NCBI RefSeq assembly: GCF_025996515.1 | Contig: NZ_BLRH01000035.1 | Coordinates: 496,001 to 560,000, forward strand | Direction of reading: 5' to 3' | Origin: Rhizohabitans arisaemae | GTDB lineage: Bacteria > Actinomycetota > Actinomycetes > Streptosporangiales > Streptosporangiaceae | Length of the DNA stretch: 64,000 nucleotides | Part shown: piece by piece, positions 33,552 to 42,710 of the stretch | How the letters are laid out: each line of letters begins with the position of its first letter | How positions within the stretch are numbered: position 1 is the stretch's first letter | Made by a program: the position numbers and the translations under genes | The notes under the pieces: generated by a model | Databases searched by the model: none | What the model was told of the DNA's origin: nothing | The model's input: only the letters and a program-made list of their open reading frames with translations

Positions 33552-33743
33552 GAGCACAGCCGGGTTTCATCGCTTCCGGTCACCCTCGAAGGCCGGACGC
33601 GACGACGGCGAAGCGCGTCGTACCGATCGGGATCGTGGATCTCAGCCGCTCAAGGGGGCGGGCGAAGCCGACATGGTCGTGTTCGGTCCGGAGCCGACAA
33701 TTGACTTGCGTTCGCCGGACCTCCTCCCCCTAATGTCGGGAGC

Positions 33744-33838
33744 ATGGCAGTCGATCACGACGAGCTGGTGCCGCTGCGGGGATTTCCGTGGGCCGACCTT
33801 TCGCATCGGCAGGCATTGGCCGAACTGGTGTTGCTGTG
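33744..33838 (+). pseudogene. Truncated 5' end of an unknown gene
   Basis: ATG 33744 behind GTCGGGAGC opens 'MAVDHDELVPLRGFPWADL' and continues about 30 codons before running into the IS-derived sequence at about 33838. Protein-like start with nothing downstream; probably a gene cut by the IS insertion. Family unknown. Confidence 0.35.
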
Positions 33839-34171
33839 TAGTCCCCGGGTCCCGTGCTCGATGAACACCAGCACATACAGCCGCTTGAGCAGTACCGTCT
33901 CCACCACGAGGAAGTCACACGCGATGATCGCTTGAGCCTGAGCGGCCAGGAACTGCCGCCAAGTCGGCCCGGCGCGGCGGGGCGCCGGCTTGATCCACGC
34001 CGGGTTCTCCCGCGCCATCCGCACAATCAATGTCTTGACCGGCCGACGTGTGCCGGGCCGCCCCGGACGCCGTCTGTAGTTCTCGCGGTAGAGCGTAGTG
34101 AAGCGCGCCTCCACCTTCCGGTCCACCATTGATGCGCCCTCATATCCAAGGAATGTCCGGAGCCCGGCCAA
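33755..34171 (-). pseudogene. Integrase-core (IS3-like) transposase remnant with internal deletion
   Basis: Codons read 'RRPGRPGTRRPVKTLIVRMA' and 'RENPAW', then jump to 'IKPAPRRAGPTWRQFLAAQA' and 'IIACDFLVVETVLLKRLYVL'. In intact relatives the RENPxW block is followed by GYRRIHGEL and about 40 residues before PAPRRxGPTWxQFLRAQA, so that middle is deleted. The DDE catalytic region after YVLVFIE is lost too. Clearly non-functional. Confidence 0.8.
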
Positions 34172-34174
34172 TCC

Positions 34175-34804
34175 TTACACCACCACTTGGAGCTTTCCGG
34201 CCCGTACGGCCAGGCAGATCATCCACACGCTCCAGGCCAGGTAGCCGAGGAAGTTGGCCAGGTCGGTGCCGGGCACGTCGAGGGGGATGAGCAGGCCGGA
34301 GAGGATGGCGACGGCGGAGACGGCGCCGAGGGCGATGAACCAGCGCGGGGCCGGCAGGGCGCGTAAGACCAGGATCGTCCAGGCACCGGTGAGCAGGTAG
34401 CCGAGGGTTTCACCGAGGCCGCTGCCCAGGTAGCTGTGGAGCACGGTGAAGATCGTTTCGGCGGTGACCCGGTCGGCGGCGTGGGCCAGCGCGGGCACCG
34501 CGAACGGCCAACGGAGCAGGCCGATCACCTGGACGAGCCCGGCCAGCACGCCGACGTGCACCGAGAGCGCGGCGGCCGAGCTGTCCTGGAGACGGCGGCC
34601 GAGCAGGACCGCGACCGGGATGAGCGATCCGGCGCCCAGCGCGAGCAGCAGGAACAGGGCGGTGACGGTCGACTGGTCGGCGGCGAACCTGGCGAGGATC
34701 TCGGTCGGCGGCTCGGCGAGCACGTCCGGGTATCCGAAGACGATGCCCAGGCCGATGAAGGCCAGGTTGGCCGCGATGACACCCGCGACGAGGATCGATC
34801 TCAT
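34175..34804 (-). CDS. DUF4386-type integral membrane protein
   Basis: 209 residues with about six hydrophobic helices ('ILVAGVIAANLAFIGLGIVF', 'VTALFLLLALGAGSLIPVAV', 'TLGYLLTGAWTILVLRAL', 'FIALGAVSAVAILSGLLIPL'). Size and helix layout fit the DUF4386 family of unknown function. Divergent from a TetR gene across an 83-base gap containing a dyad operator, so it is almost certainly the regulated target. Role in efflux or stress is a guess. Confidence 0.8.
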   Translation of the reverse strand: MRSILVAGVIAANLAFIGLGIVFGYPDVLAEPPTEILARFAADQSTVTALFLLLALGAGSLIPVAVLLGRRLQDSSAAALSVHVGVLAGLVQVIGLLRWPFAVPALAHAADRVTAETIFTVLHSYLGSGLGETLGYLLTGAWTILVLRALPAPRWFIALGAVSAVAILSGLLIPLDVPGTDLANFLGYLAWSVWMICLAVRAGKLQVVV

Positions 34805-34820
34805 GGCAGACTCCTACTCC

Positions 34821-34863
34821 ATAACTCTGAACGATGTTTAAATTAAACGCCGTTCAGAGTTAT
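34821..34863. promoter_or_regulatory. Nested dyad operator between DUF4386 and TetR genes
   Basis: Outer arms 34821-34833 (ATAACTCTGAACG) and 34851-34863 are exact reverse complements. Inside lies a second palindrome GTTTAA-A-TTAAAC (34836-34848). The position covers the promoters of both divergent genes and fits autoregulation by the TetR protein at 34888. Confidence 0.8.
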
Positions 34864-34887
34864 TTGAGAAGAGGCTAAGGTCATCCC

Positions 34888-35535
34888 GTGACACGAGGAC
34901 CACGACGCTCCGTCCAGCCGGACGCCGTCCTGGACGCGGCTCTGGAGTTGATCGACGAGGGCTCACTGACCATGCGCGCCCTGGCCACCCGGGTCGGCCT
35001 GACCCCCGGCGCGCTCTACACCTATTTCCCCGACCGCTCCGCAATCGTTGCAGCCCTGGCCGACCGGCTCCTCGCCGAAGCCGACCTGTCCCTGCTCGAC
35101 GACCCGTCCCAGTCCCCCCACCAGCGCATCGAGAACTACTCCCTGGCCCTGCGCGAGGTTCTGCTGGCCCATCCCGCCGCCGTCCCCGCCATCCTCGGCG
35201 CCGCCTTCAACGGCCCGGTGGCCCTGCACGTCGGCGAATCCCTCCTGGGCGTGCTCCCCGACGCCCGCGCCACCTACACGGTGATGGTCTACGTGCTGGG
35301 CTCCATCGCCCTGGAAGCCGCCGACCTCGAAGCTTTCGGCACTCCCCCGCCCCCGGAACCGGACAGAATCGCCGCCCGACGCGCCGTTTTCGTCATTGAC
35401 CCGGAGCAGTTTCCTCGTACGTACGGAGAGATCGACGCCATCGCCGCCTACAACTCAACCGGGCAGTTCCGGTGGGGGTTGCACCGCGTACTGGCTGGTC
35501 TGAGCGGTTCTCAGCAGTCTGGATGTCAGCACTGA
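34888..35535 (+). CDS. TetR/AcrR family transcriptional regulator
   Basis: 215 residues. N-terminal HTH 'LTMRALATRVGLTPGALYTY' and 'FPDRSAIVAALADRL', C-terminal ligand/dimer domain with a Pro-rich loop ('GTPPPPEPDR'). Controls the divergent DUF4386 gene, most likely as a ligand-released repressor acting on the dyad at 34821-34863. Ligand unknown. Confidence 0.9.
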   Translation: MTRGPRRSVQPDAVLDAALELIDEGSLTMRALATRVGLTPGALYTYFPDRSAIVAALADRLLAEADLSLLDDPSQSPHQRIENYSLALREVLLAHPAAVPAILGAAFNGPVALHVGESLLGVLPDARATYTVMVYVLGSIALEAADLEAFGTPPPPEPDRIAARRAVFVIDPEQFPRTYGEIDAIAAYNSTGQFRWGLHRVLAGLSGSQQSGCQH

Positions 35536-35602
35536 TTCGTCTTGGCGTCCTGTGGGGCTCAACAATTGGATTCGATGCTTGACCTGCCGGTTCGCGACGA
35601 CG

Positions 35603-35659
35603 TCAGCTGGCGACCCGGTACTCGTTGATAAGGCCTCCGAGGATCGCTCTGCGATGGAC
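35603..35659 (-). pseudogene. Transposase C-terminal tail remnant
   Basis: The minus strand reads 'VHRRAILGGLINEYRVAS' and stop, the usual last residues of actinomycete integrase-core transposases of the same family as the remnant at 33755-34171. The order relative to that remnant is wrong for a single copy, so at least two insertions decayed here. Confidence 0.55.
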
Positions 35660-35672
35660 TCGGTGGTTGGCC

Positions 35673-36632
35673 ATGCCGCTCGGTTGGCGGATCCTCGCCG
35701 AGCACGACGCCGCTGGTACGCCGCTCACCCGCGACCGCCTTCGCGACGCCGTCCGCGAGACCGGCCAGTCCATTTCCACCGACCGGGCGGAGCACTGCTC
35801 GCCCTCCCCCGGTCTGAGAGGGTCTTTTGAGAGTGAATGTGATCCCGACCTGCGGCACCCCGAACGTTATCTGGACTTCCTCGCGGCTCGGCGCGAACTG
35901 CTGGCCCAGGCGTCGCAGTCCTTCCTCACCGAGCTCCGCGACGGCGTGCGGGCCATCGGTGCGGCAGAGCTTCGTCCGCTCGTGGTCGTCACAGAGAAGA
36001 AGGACGACGTCCGCGCCGCACAGATCACCTTCCTCGTCGCTGAACTGGGCCGCCGGGGGTTCGCCGAGCCCGCCCTCGACAGCGAGATCGCGGACCCGGC
36101 CAACGGCGCGGCGCTGGCCGTCGCCGAGGCCTTCTGGCCGGACGGCCTGCAAACCGGCCAAGGTCAGCCGGTTGTACTGGAGCTCGACCCGTCCACCGCA
36201 AACCTGCCGCGTCTGGAAGAGCTCGGCTATCTGGTCTTCACCTCGGTCGACGCGTTGCTCGGCTACGCCGTACGGCTGAATCAGGCGGCGTCCGGCGAGG
36301 AGGAAGCTCCGCCCGAGGAGCCGTCACCCGATGGTGGCCCGGTCGCCCTGGAGTTCGAGAAAGCGATGCGTGAGCTCTACGAACGGGCCAGGAGTGAGGC
36401 GAACTACCACACCACGTACTTCCTCGGCATGCTGGCCGAGCTCGGAGCACTCGTCACCGCACGCAAACTCCTTTACGCACCCGCCGTCTCCGACGGCTTC
36501 GCCATCCTCTGGGAACGTGGCCGCCTGGACCTGACCGTCGAGGCCTTGGTGATCCAGCCGCGCTTCGCGGACCTGTTCACCACTCAGGAGATCGAAATCG
36601 CCCGGCACCGCCTCGACCGCTTCGGCTACTGA
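35673..36632 (+). CDS. Hypothetical protein, probably with a chimeric N-terminus
   Basis: 319 residues if started at ATG 35673; not recognised. The first 45 codons ('LTRDRLRDAVRETGQSISTD') look like the helix-turn-helix end of a SpdB/DUF2637-type mobile-element protein whose continuation is in another frame ('GALLALPRSERVF' then stop). This suggests that part is a scar fused to the real gene. The coherent protein starts near 35850 ('RYLDFLAARRELLAQASQSF'), has a central 'LRPLVVVTEKKDDVRAAQ' segment and ends with a conserved-looking 'FEKAMRELYERARSEANYHT'. No catalytic motif seen. Confidence 0.55.
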   Translation: MPLGWRILAEHDAAGTPLTRDRLRDAVRETGQSISTDRAEHCSPSPGLRGSFESECDPDLRHPERYLDFLAARRELLAQASQSFLTELRDGVRAIGAAELRPLVVVTEKKDDVRAAQITFLVAELGRRGFAEPALDSEIADPANGAALAVAEAFWPDGLQTGQGQPVVLELDPSTANLPRLEELGYLVFTSVDALLGYAVRLNQAASGEEEAPPEEPSPDGGPVALEFEKAMRELYERARSEANYHTTYFLGMLAELGALVTARKLLYAPAVSDGFAILWERGRLDLTVEALVIQPRFADLFTTQEIEIARHRLDRFGY

Positions 36633-36639
36633 TCCCGAT

Positions 36640-37449
36640 CCTTTCTGGTCTGCGGGAAGCCAGGATCTCGCGGATACCGGTTGCGCTGTTCCGATCGACA
36701 CCGGCCGAGGCGATCGACTGCGGCGGCGCGGTGGACGGGCGGGAGCACACGTACGAGGACAGCGGGTCCGGCGAGGGGTTCACCGAGCTGGACCGGGAAC
36801 TGCTCGAACGCTCGATCGCAGCCGGTATCCAGGACCGGATCAGTGCGCGCAGCGAGGTGCCGTCGGGCTAGCGCCGCAGGGCGCAGGAGCGCACACGTCC
36901 CTCGGCGCACTCATCCGGCGCGGGGTGAACACGGTGGCCGGGCAGGTCGACTTCAGCTACCGCCGCCCGTCACGACGGGCCGGCGCGTACACCGACATCG
37001 TGCCACCGTCGATGGTGCGCGCGGTCCCGGACACGCTGCTGGTGATCGACACCTCCGGCAGCGTCACCGGCGAGGTGCTGAACCGGCTGCTCACCGAGGT
37101 CACCGGGATCATCGACGGGGTGGCCGGACCCGGCCGTCGGCTGCGGGCGTTCTGCTGCGACGTTGGCCCGCACCCGGTCCAGACGGTACGCCGGGCAAGC
37201 GACATCGAACTGGTCGGTGGCGGCGGCACCGACATGCGGGCCGGCATCGCCGCGGCCATGGCCCTGCGGCCCCGGCCGGACCTGGTCATCGTGCTGACCG
37301 ACGGCGAGACCCCGTGGCCGGAGCGGCGTCCCCCTGCACACGTGATCGTGTGCCTGATCGGCGACGGCGGGCACGCGCCCGACTGGGCCACTATTGTGCG
37401 TATCCCGGCGGATTTGTCCAGGCGGGTGCCGGCGAGAGGAGAATCATGA
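36640..37449 (+). pseudogene. Decayed DUF2201-type metallopeptidase/VWA protein
   Basis: The second half is a VWA-like domain in good shape ('VPDTLLVIDTSGSVTGEVL', 'ELVGGGGTDMRAGIAAAMAL', 'PDLVIVLTDGETPWPE'). The upstream part, in a different frame, reads 'AIDCGGAVDG' and 'ELDRELLERSIAAGIQD', which belong before the VWA domain in intact relatives. TAG at 36869-36871 stands where relatives have Trp (VPSG-W-R), and the frame also shifts before 36925. The N-terminal zinc-protease domain is missing. A separate VWA-only product from 36925 is possible but unlikely. Confidence 0.6.
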
Positions 37450-38191
37450 CGACGCGGTACGCCGACGAGCCGAACCCTAGCCGCTGTACGAGTGGCGGGA
37501 GCGCGGCTTCACCGTCGCCGAGGCACGGCAGTGGATCGACGACGGCTTCTCGATCGGCGACGCGGAACGCTGGCGCAAGTCCGGCGTCTACACCGCGTCC
37601 GACGTCCGGCCGTGGCGCACCGTCGGAGCCACCCCGTACACCGTGGACCTCTGGCTGCGGGCCGGGATGACACCGCGGGACGCGGTGCGGTGGCGCGAGT
37701 TCGGCTACCCACCGGAGGAGGCGGCCGACCGGCACCTCGCTGGAGAACGCCCCCACCCGCGCGGCCGGCTGTGGCGGCTGCTGCACCGCAAAAAGAGCAC
37801 CGGCGCCGCCTTCGCCGATGAGGAGCGTTCCCGCAGCATGCGCGAGCTGCTGCGAGCCGGCATACCGGCGGCCAAGGCGCGCGCGTACGTCGAGGCGGGC
37901 TGGCCCGGCGCCGAAGCGGTTCCCTGGGCCGGACGCGGCGTCGAGCCAGGACAGGCACGCGTGTTCCAAGCGCTCGGCCTGTCCCCCCGCGAGGCCGGGC
38001 GCATACTCGACTCGGGGGAGGACGCCATCTCCCTGATGACCGGATTCTGGCGGGCCGGGATACCGATCGACGAGGTGGCCGTTTGGCGCGGCGGGTTTCA
38101 CCGCCGCCGAGGCGGCCCGGATGCGCGCAGAGGGCACCGACGTCGAGCAGGCCCAGGTGCTACGGGCATTGACCGAGGGCGACGGACCCTG
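37446..38191 (+). pseudogene. Frameshifted 'EAxxW'-repeat protein of the MoxR/VWA locus type
   Basis: Reads as repeats of the form 'ERGFTVAEARQWIDDGFSIG', 'AGMTPRDAVRWREFGYPP' and 'AGIPAAKARAYVEAGWPG'. One frameshift near 37480 separates the ATG from the repeats, and another near 38093 leads to the natural ending 'AAEAARMRAEGTDVEQAQVL'. Such repeat proteins sit next to MoxR ATPase and metallopeptidase/VWA genes in many actinomycetes, so with 36640-37449 it forms one decayed locus. Confidence 0.55.
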
Positions 38192-38209
38192 ACGGCTCAC
38201 CGCTCGGAT

Positions 38210-39325
38210 TCACCACATGCCTATGGAGAGGATGTCCCGCAGTGCCGCTTCGGCCATCAGTGCAGCGTCCATCACGGACTCCACTACCCCAACAGGTATT
38301 CTTTCACCGAGTCCGGCACCCTGGACAAGCGCAGTGAGCACCACGATGGGCTCTTCCCCGTCAATCACCGGCAGGGCCTGCGGTAGCAGCTCGCGCGCGG
38401 CGTACGCGTCCCTGGACGTAATCGCCTCAGCGATGATCTGCTTGGCCACTGGCGACGCCTGGGCCGCATCGGTGCAAAGGCCCAGGACAGTCAGTCCGAG
38501 CCGGACGTAGAAGACAACCTGTTGACGCGGCGGCCGGTACTCCAGGAACGCCTTGATCATCGTGGCGGTGGCAGACGCCGACGCCCGGCCTGCCCGTGCC
38601 AATAGCAGCGCATATAGGCAGGCCGCCATAGGCCTCTCCCAGCTTTCAGTCGGGACACTGCGGGCCAACATCTCAAACCCCGCCTCAGCTGTCGCTTGGG
38701 CGAGCACCGCCACCTGACGCCCTTCCAGCAGTCGTTCGCCGATTCCGTGATGTCGGGTGAGATGTTCCAGTGCTTCCTTCCATCGGCCCGCACGGGTGAG
38801 AGCGCGGGTGCCATCGTGGAGCAGTACTCGCCACACCCACTTCACAAGTTCGGCGTGACCGGCGCCGACGACCAAGTTGTGAAGGTGTGTCGTTGTCGCA
38901 CCGATCCTCACGTCGCCCAGGTCCCGGACCGCATTCAACAGCCCCTCGAACGTCCGGTAGGCGGCATCGGCGTCACCCTCGCGGGCGTGCAGACGTCCGA
39001 GATTGATGAGCGGCTGCAGCGACAGCTTCGCTACGTCCACCGTGAACGGCCTACCCTCCCGGAACAACAGCGCCTGCTGCCGACACAGCTGCCGGGCGAG
39101 GTCGGGGTGACCGCCGTCGCTCAGGAGCAGAGCGGCGAGGTTGAGCGCTCCCGCCCCGCGATCCAGTGCGTCTTTCCCACCCGCGGCCGCGTCTTTCGCT
39201 CGCGTCTGCACCTGTACGATGCGGGCCTCGAGGTCCAGGCACCGTGGCTTGCCGCCCGGCACCAGCGGGAAACGGAGGGTGAGTTCGTCCAGATTGTGGA
39301 AGTACGCTCGGGTCGTGGACGTCAC
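38210..39325 (-). CDS. TPR-like helical protein of the FxLD lanthipeptide cluster
   Basis: 371 residues from GTG 39325 (AGAGAAGG just upstream; ATG 39340 is the alternative). All-helical repeats such as 'GAGALNLAALLLSDGGHPDL', 'LINLGRLHAREGDADAAYRT' and 'GRWKEALEHLTRHHG' follow TPR spacing. No catalytic motif. Follows the FxLD methyltransferase by 45 bases on the same strand and ends the cluster. Relatives in FxLD loci are usually annotated only as hypothetical; a scaffold or regulatory role is inferred. Confidence 0.65.
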   Translation of the reverse strand: MTSTTRAYFHNLDELTLRFPLVPGGKPRCLDLEARIVQVQTRAKDAAAGGKDALDRGAGALNLAALLLSDGGHPDLARQLCRQQALLFREGRPFTVDVAKLSLQPLINLGRLHAREGDADAAYRTFEGLLNAVRDLGDVRIGATTTHLHNLVVGAGHAELVKWVWRVLLHDGTRALTRAGRWKEALEHLTRHHGIGERLLEGRQVAVLAQATAEAGFEMLARSVPTESWERPMAACLYALLLARAGRASASATATMIKAFLEYRPPRQQVVFYVRLGLTVLGLCTDAAQASPVAKQIIAEAITSRDAYAARELLPQALPVIDGEEPIVVLTALVQGAGLGERIPVGVVESVMDAALMAEAALRDILSIGMW

Positions 39326-39369
39326 GGTGCCTTCTCTCATCAGCCCAGCCCGAAGGGCCTAGGTAGGGG

Positions 39370-41499
39370 CTACCACGTGATGACGAACCGAGTGTCCGGC
39401 CGGTTGATGACGTATCCAACCGTCGGCTCCCCGGCCGAGGCGCTGACGGGGTAGGCGGTGATGACCGGTTGCTCGGGTCGCGTGTGGTCCCATTGGTGCA
39501 GCAGCTCAACGAGCTGAGCCGCGAGCTTGCCGGCGCCGGGGCCGTGTGCGGTCACGCCGAGTTCGTAACCGTCCTCGCCTGCGGGGCGTGCGGCCACATA
39601 GGCGAGCGTCCCGTTTTCATACAGCGCTGCGCCCGCCCACCTGCGCGCTGGGTCGGCGAGCCCTCGCTCACGTGCGGCCTTTCCGGTGGCCATCCGGCCA
39701 AACGGCGCTCCGCTGGTAGCCAGCCACAGGTCCAGGTGTTCGGCGGGCTGCTCGTCGGTGACGCGGATGCCGGTCCATTTCCGCACCGCGGAGTGCGTGA
39801 GCGCGTCCTTGAGGCCGTCATCGACGGCCGAGCCGCCCCGGAAGACGACGTCGTCAGCCAGTCGGACGGGCGGGCGCTCGTGAGCGGTGGAGCCGCGCAT
39901 GTCTACGAATCCGCACACCAGTGCCTTCCCGGACGAGGTCAGGCGGCCAGGTGCGACCAGGTCGAGGGCGATGCTTCGGGTCAGACCGCTGTCGTGCAGC
40001 TCCATCGGGACCACCAACCGGCCACCGGGCCCGAGTTGTTCCCACCACGGACCGGGGATGCTCCACGCCCCTGCGGTCACGATGATCCTGTCGTACGGCG
40101 CGCCGTCAGGGTAGCCGTCGGCACCGTCCCCGACGAGTGCCCGTACTCGTTCGTGTCCGGCGGCGGCCAGGCCGGAGCGGGCCTGGGCGACGATGTCGTC
40201 GTCGATGTCGACCGTGACCACCGAGCCGTTCTCGCCGACAAGCAGATCGAGGAGGGCGGCGTTGATGCCCGTTCCGGCGCCGATCTCCAGCACGTGGTGG
40301 CCGGGCTGCGGGTCGAGCTGGCCGAGCATCGCGGCGACCAGGTTCGGGTGGGAGGCGGAGGAGATTGTGGTGCCATCAGCGGTGTGCTTGGTGCGGACGA
40401 CCTGCGGTAGGTATGCCTCCCGTAGGTCCACGCCGGGCAGGAACAGATGCCGGGGAACGGCGGCGAAAGCCGCCTTGATCCGTGGAGAGGTGAACGTTCC
40501 ACGCCGGTCAATGGAGTCGACGAGTGCGGCGCGCAACTGCTCCGGGCTGGGGCTCTGAGGTTCGGGGTCGGTGGTCACCGCGTTCAGGGTAGCGACCACC
40601 ACCTCATCAGGAGCGCTGGTCAGACCCAAGTCAATGTCCGGTATCGAGGCAAACACCACACGTGCAGCCGTCGCGGAGAGCAGGCCCTGTTCTCCAGGCG
40701 GGATTCCGGCGCGGTTCCAGGCGAACAGGATGATGTGCGCGAGGACCGCGCGAAGGCCGCGAGTCAGCAGGCCCTGCTCGAACAGGTGGGCCAGCGCGGT
40801 GCCGGTGTCTGTGAAGGCGCGGCTCCAGTTCGGTGCGGCCGCGAGGGGACTGTGCGCTGCCGGACTGGAGGCGGTGATCAGAGCCTGCACCTGGTTGGCG
40901 GCCAGGGACCCGGGCGCCGGCGGTCTGGCGGCAGGGGTGCTCAGACGGTGCCCGGCGACCCTCGCCCACACGTCACCCTGCTCGTACCAGCCTTGGCGGG
41001 CACCGCGCAGCAGCTGTGCGGCGAGGATCAGCCCGAGCTCACGTCGTAGGTACGGCTGGCCGCCTTCAGCCGCGTGGCTGAAGTGCTTCAGGAGGTGGAA
41101 GCTGTCGGCGTGGAACAGTTCGTGCACGACGTTCATGGCCTCGTCGCCGCCGAACGCACGGGTTTCCGGCTCGTACACCTGCACGGCCCGATGGCGCACC
41201 TGCGGGCTGGTGGCCACCTCCTCCAGGAGTGTTCCTGCCTGCTTATCCTTCCCTTGAGCGGGTAATATGCGCACACGCAGAATCTCTCCGGCTTCACCCT
41301 TGCGTAGGAACCACCAAGCGGAGATCAGGCCCGCGACCTCGGCGGCGATGAGCCGGTCGGTCATCGCGATGGCCACGCGTTCGGCGGTGTCGGCGCTACC
41401 GCACGACAGGCTCACCTGCCGCCATCGGGTGGGCGGGTCCATGTGCTCCGCTTCGTGGGCGTCGTCCGGGGCTAGTTGATCAGCAGGCATGTTTCCCAT
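39370..41499 (-). CDS. FxLD-system methyltransferase (SpaB_C-like plus PIMT-like)
   Basis: 709 residues. N-terminal 330 residues resemble the thiopeptide/LanB C-terminal (SpaB_C, elimination) domain ('WWFLRKGEAGEILRVRILPA', 'ELFHADSFHLLKHFSH'). Residues about 340-560 are a protein-L-isoaspartate methyltransferase-like domain ('TISSASHPNLVAAMLGQLD', SAM motif 'VLEIGAGTGINAALL'). The C-terminal 150 residues are a poorly known appendix. Such enzymes methylate Asp side chains of the modified peptide, which can then form succinimide or isoAsp. The core of the local precursor is Asp-rich. Overlaps the LanC stop by 28 bases; ATG 41490 is an alternative start. Confidence 0.85.
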   Translation of the reverse strand: MGNMPADQLAPDDAHEAEHMDPPTRWRQVSLSCGSADTAERVAIAMTDRLIAAEVAGLISAWWFLRKGEAGEILRVRILPAQGKDKQAGTLLEEVATSPQVRHRAVQVYEPETRAFGGDEAMNVVHELFHADSFHLLKHFSHAAEGGQPYLRRELGLILAAQLLRGARQGWYEQGDVWARVAGHRLSTPAARPPAPGSLAANQVQALITASSPAAHSPLAAAPNWSRAFTDTGTALAHLFEQGLLTRGLRAVLAHIILFAWNRAGIPPGEQGLLSATAARVVFASIPDIDLGLTSAPDEVVVATLNAVTTDPEPQSPSPEQLRAALVDSIDRRGTFTSPRIKAAFAAVPRHLFLPGVDLREAYLPQVVRTKHTADGTTISSASHPNLVAAMLGQLDPQPGHHVLEIGAGTGINAALLDLLVGENGSVVTVDIDDDIVAQARSGLAAAGHERVRALVGDGADGYPDGAPYDRIIVTAGAWSIPGPWWEQLGPGGRLVVPMELHDSGLTRSIALDLVAPGRLTSSGKALVCGFVDMRGSTAHERPPVRLADDVVFRGGSAVDDGLKDALTHSAVRKWTGIRVTDEQPAEHLDLWLATSGAPFGRMATGKAARERGLADPARRWAGAALYENGTLAYVAARPAGEDGYELGVTAHGPGAGKLAAQLVELLHQWDHTRPEQPVITAYPVSASAGEPTVGYVINRPDTRFVITW

Positions 41500-42710
41500 C
41501 CGGGGATCGTGGTTGCGGTCATGGAGTGCAGAATCAGGGCGGCACCGGCCCGGCCGTCGATGAGACCGTCCGCGGCACAGTGTTCAGCCGTGTTGATCAA
41601 GGCGGTGAGCAGACCGGTCAGGTGGTCGGCGATTGCACTGGTGGAGGCATCTGTTGCGGCCACCCGGACGGTGGCGGCGAGTCCGGCCCAGCCGTGGCAC
41701 AGGCCGGGATCGATGATGCGGACCAGCTGGCGAGGGTCGGACAGGCTGTTGAGGATCGCGCGGTCGGCGAGTAGTAGCCACTCGCGGGCGTTGAGGGCGT
41801 GCGCGGCCAGTTGCATTGCGCGGGCGATGCCCGGTGTGCCGTAGCACCAGGACGGACGGGTTGGCCCGGAAAGGACGGAGCCGTCGCGGTGGGCGGCGAG
41901 GACGATGCGCTCGGGCCACCACGAGCCGGACATGCCGGCCTGCTGCCAGGCTTCCAGCCAACAGCAGATGCGGTCCATCGCCTCGGCCTGCCCGTCCACG
42001 ATGACGCCATCACGCGCAGCCAACGCCATCAGGGCCAGTGGGCCTGCGATGCCGTGCGCCATTCCGAGGTCGGCGTGGCCGTGGGGGAAGTCGGCCGGTG
42101 AGCGACCGCCGGGGATGTCGTGCGTCCACCAGCCGGGCACCTCCGTCCCCGCCATGTCGTCGGCTTCCACGGGGAAGGTGAGCTGAACCAGGTAGTTGAG
42201 AAGCTGCCGGAGCTGGTCGCCGTCGGGGTCGCGGCGCAGTAGGTGCGCGCCCAGCCCGGTCAGCCCGCTCACGAGATCGTATTCAGTACGGGCAGGCCGC
42301 CGCCGGGCCTCGATCCGCGCCTCCGCGGCCTCCAGTCGGGCAGCCACCGTCTCGGCCACAACCTTGTCCAGTAGCTGCAGCGCCCGCTCGTACTGGACGT
42401 GTGGGGCTACGGTCGCGAGCGCGAACGCGACCGCGGGTGCGCCGAACCACAGACCGGCGCCGGGTCCGGCCTCCAACGGGGCGAACGTCGCGGCCTTCAG
42501 CCACGCGTGCACCCGATCCCAGTTACCGGTTCCGGCGTGGGCGCGGGCCGCGTGCAGCAGCGAGACTCCCGCGGCCCCTCTGCTCAGGGATTGTGTGCGC
42601 CAGCGCAGGCTGTCGTCCTCGATAGGGCTGGGTACGGCGAGCATTTCGGCGATGCGGTCCGCCGTCGCGCTCGCCCGGCCCGCGAGGTCATCGTGACGGA
42701 CGGTGCTCAT
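41472..42710 (-). CDS. lanC: Class I lanthipeptide cyclase LanC
   Basis: 412 residues from ATG 42710 (ATGA overlap with the dehydratase stop). Zinc ligands Cys289 in 'PSWCYGTPG' and Cys338-His339 in 'GLCHGWAG'; catalytic-site 'GMAHGIAGPLAL'. Adds Cys thiols to dehydro residues made by the dehydratase, forming the thioether rings of the FxLD peptide. Standard length and complete active site. Confidence 0.93.
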   Translation of the reverse strand: MSTVRHDDLAGRASATADRIAEMLAVPSPIEDDSLRWRTQSLSRGAAGVSLLHAARAHAGTGNWDRVHAWLKAATFAPLEAGPGAGLWFGAPAVAFALATVAPHVQYERALQLLDKVVAETVAARLEAAEARIEARRRPARTEYDLVSGLTGLGAHLLRRDPDGDQLRQLLNYLVQLTFPVEADDMAGTEVPGWWTHDIPGGRSPADFPHGHADLGMAHGIAGPLALMALAARDGVIVDGQAEAMDRICCWLEAWQQAGMSGSWWPERIVLAAHRDGSVLSGPTRPSWCYGTPGIARAMQLAAHALNAREWLLLADRAILNSLSDPRQLVRIIDPGLCHGWAGLAATVRVAATDASTSAIADHLTGLLTALINTAEHCAADGLIDGRAGAALILHSMTATTIPGWETCLLIN

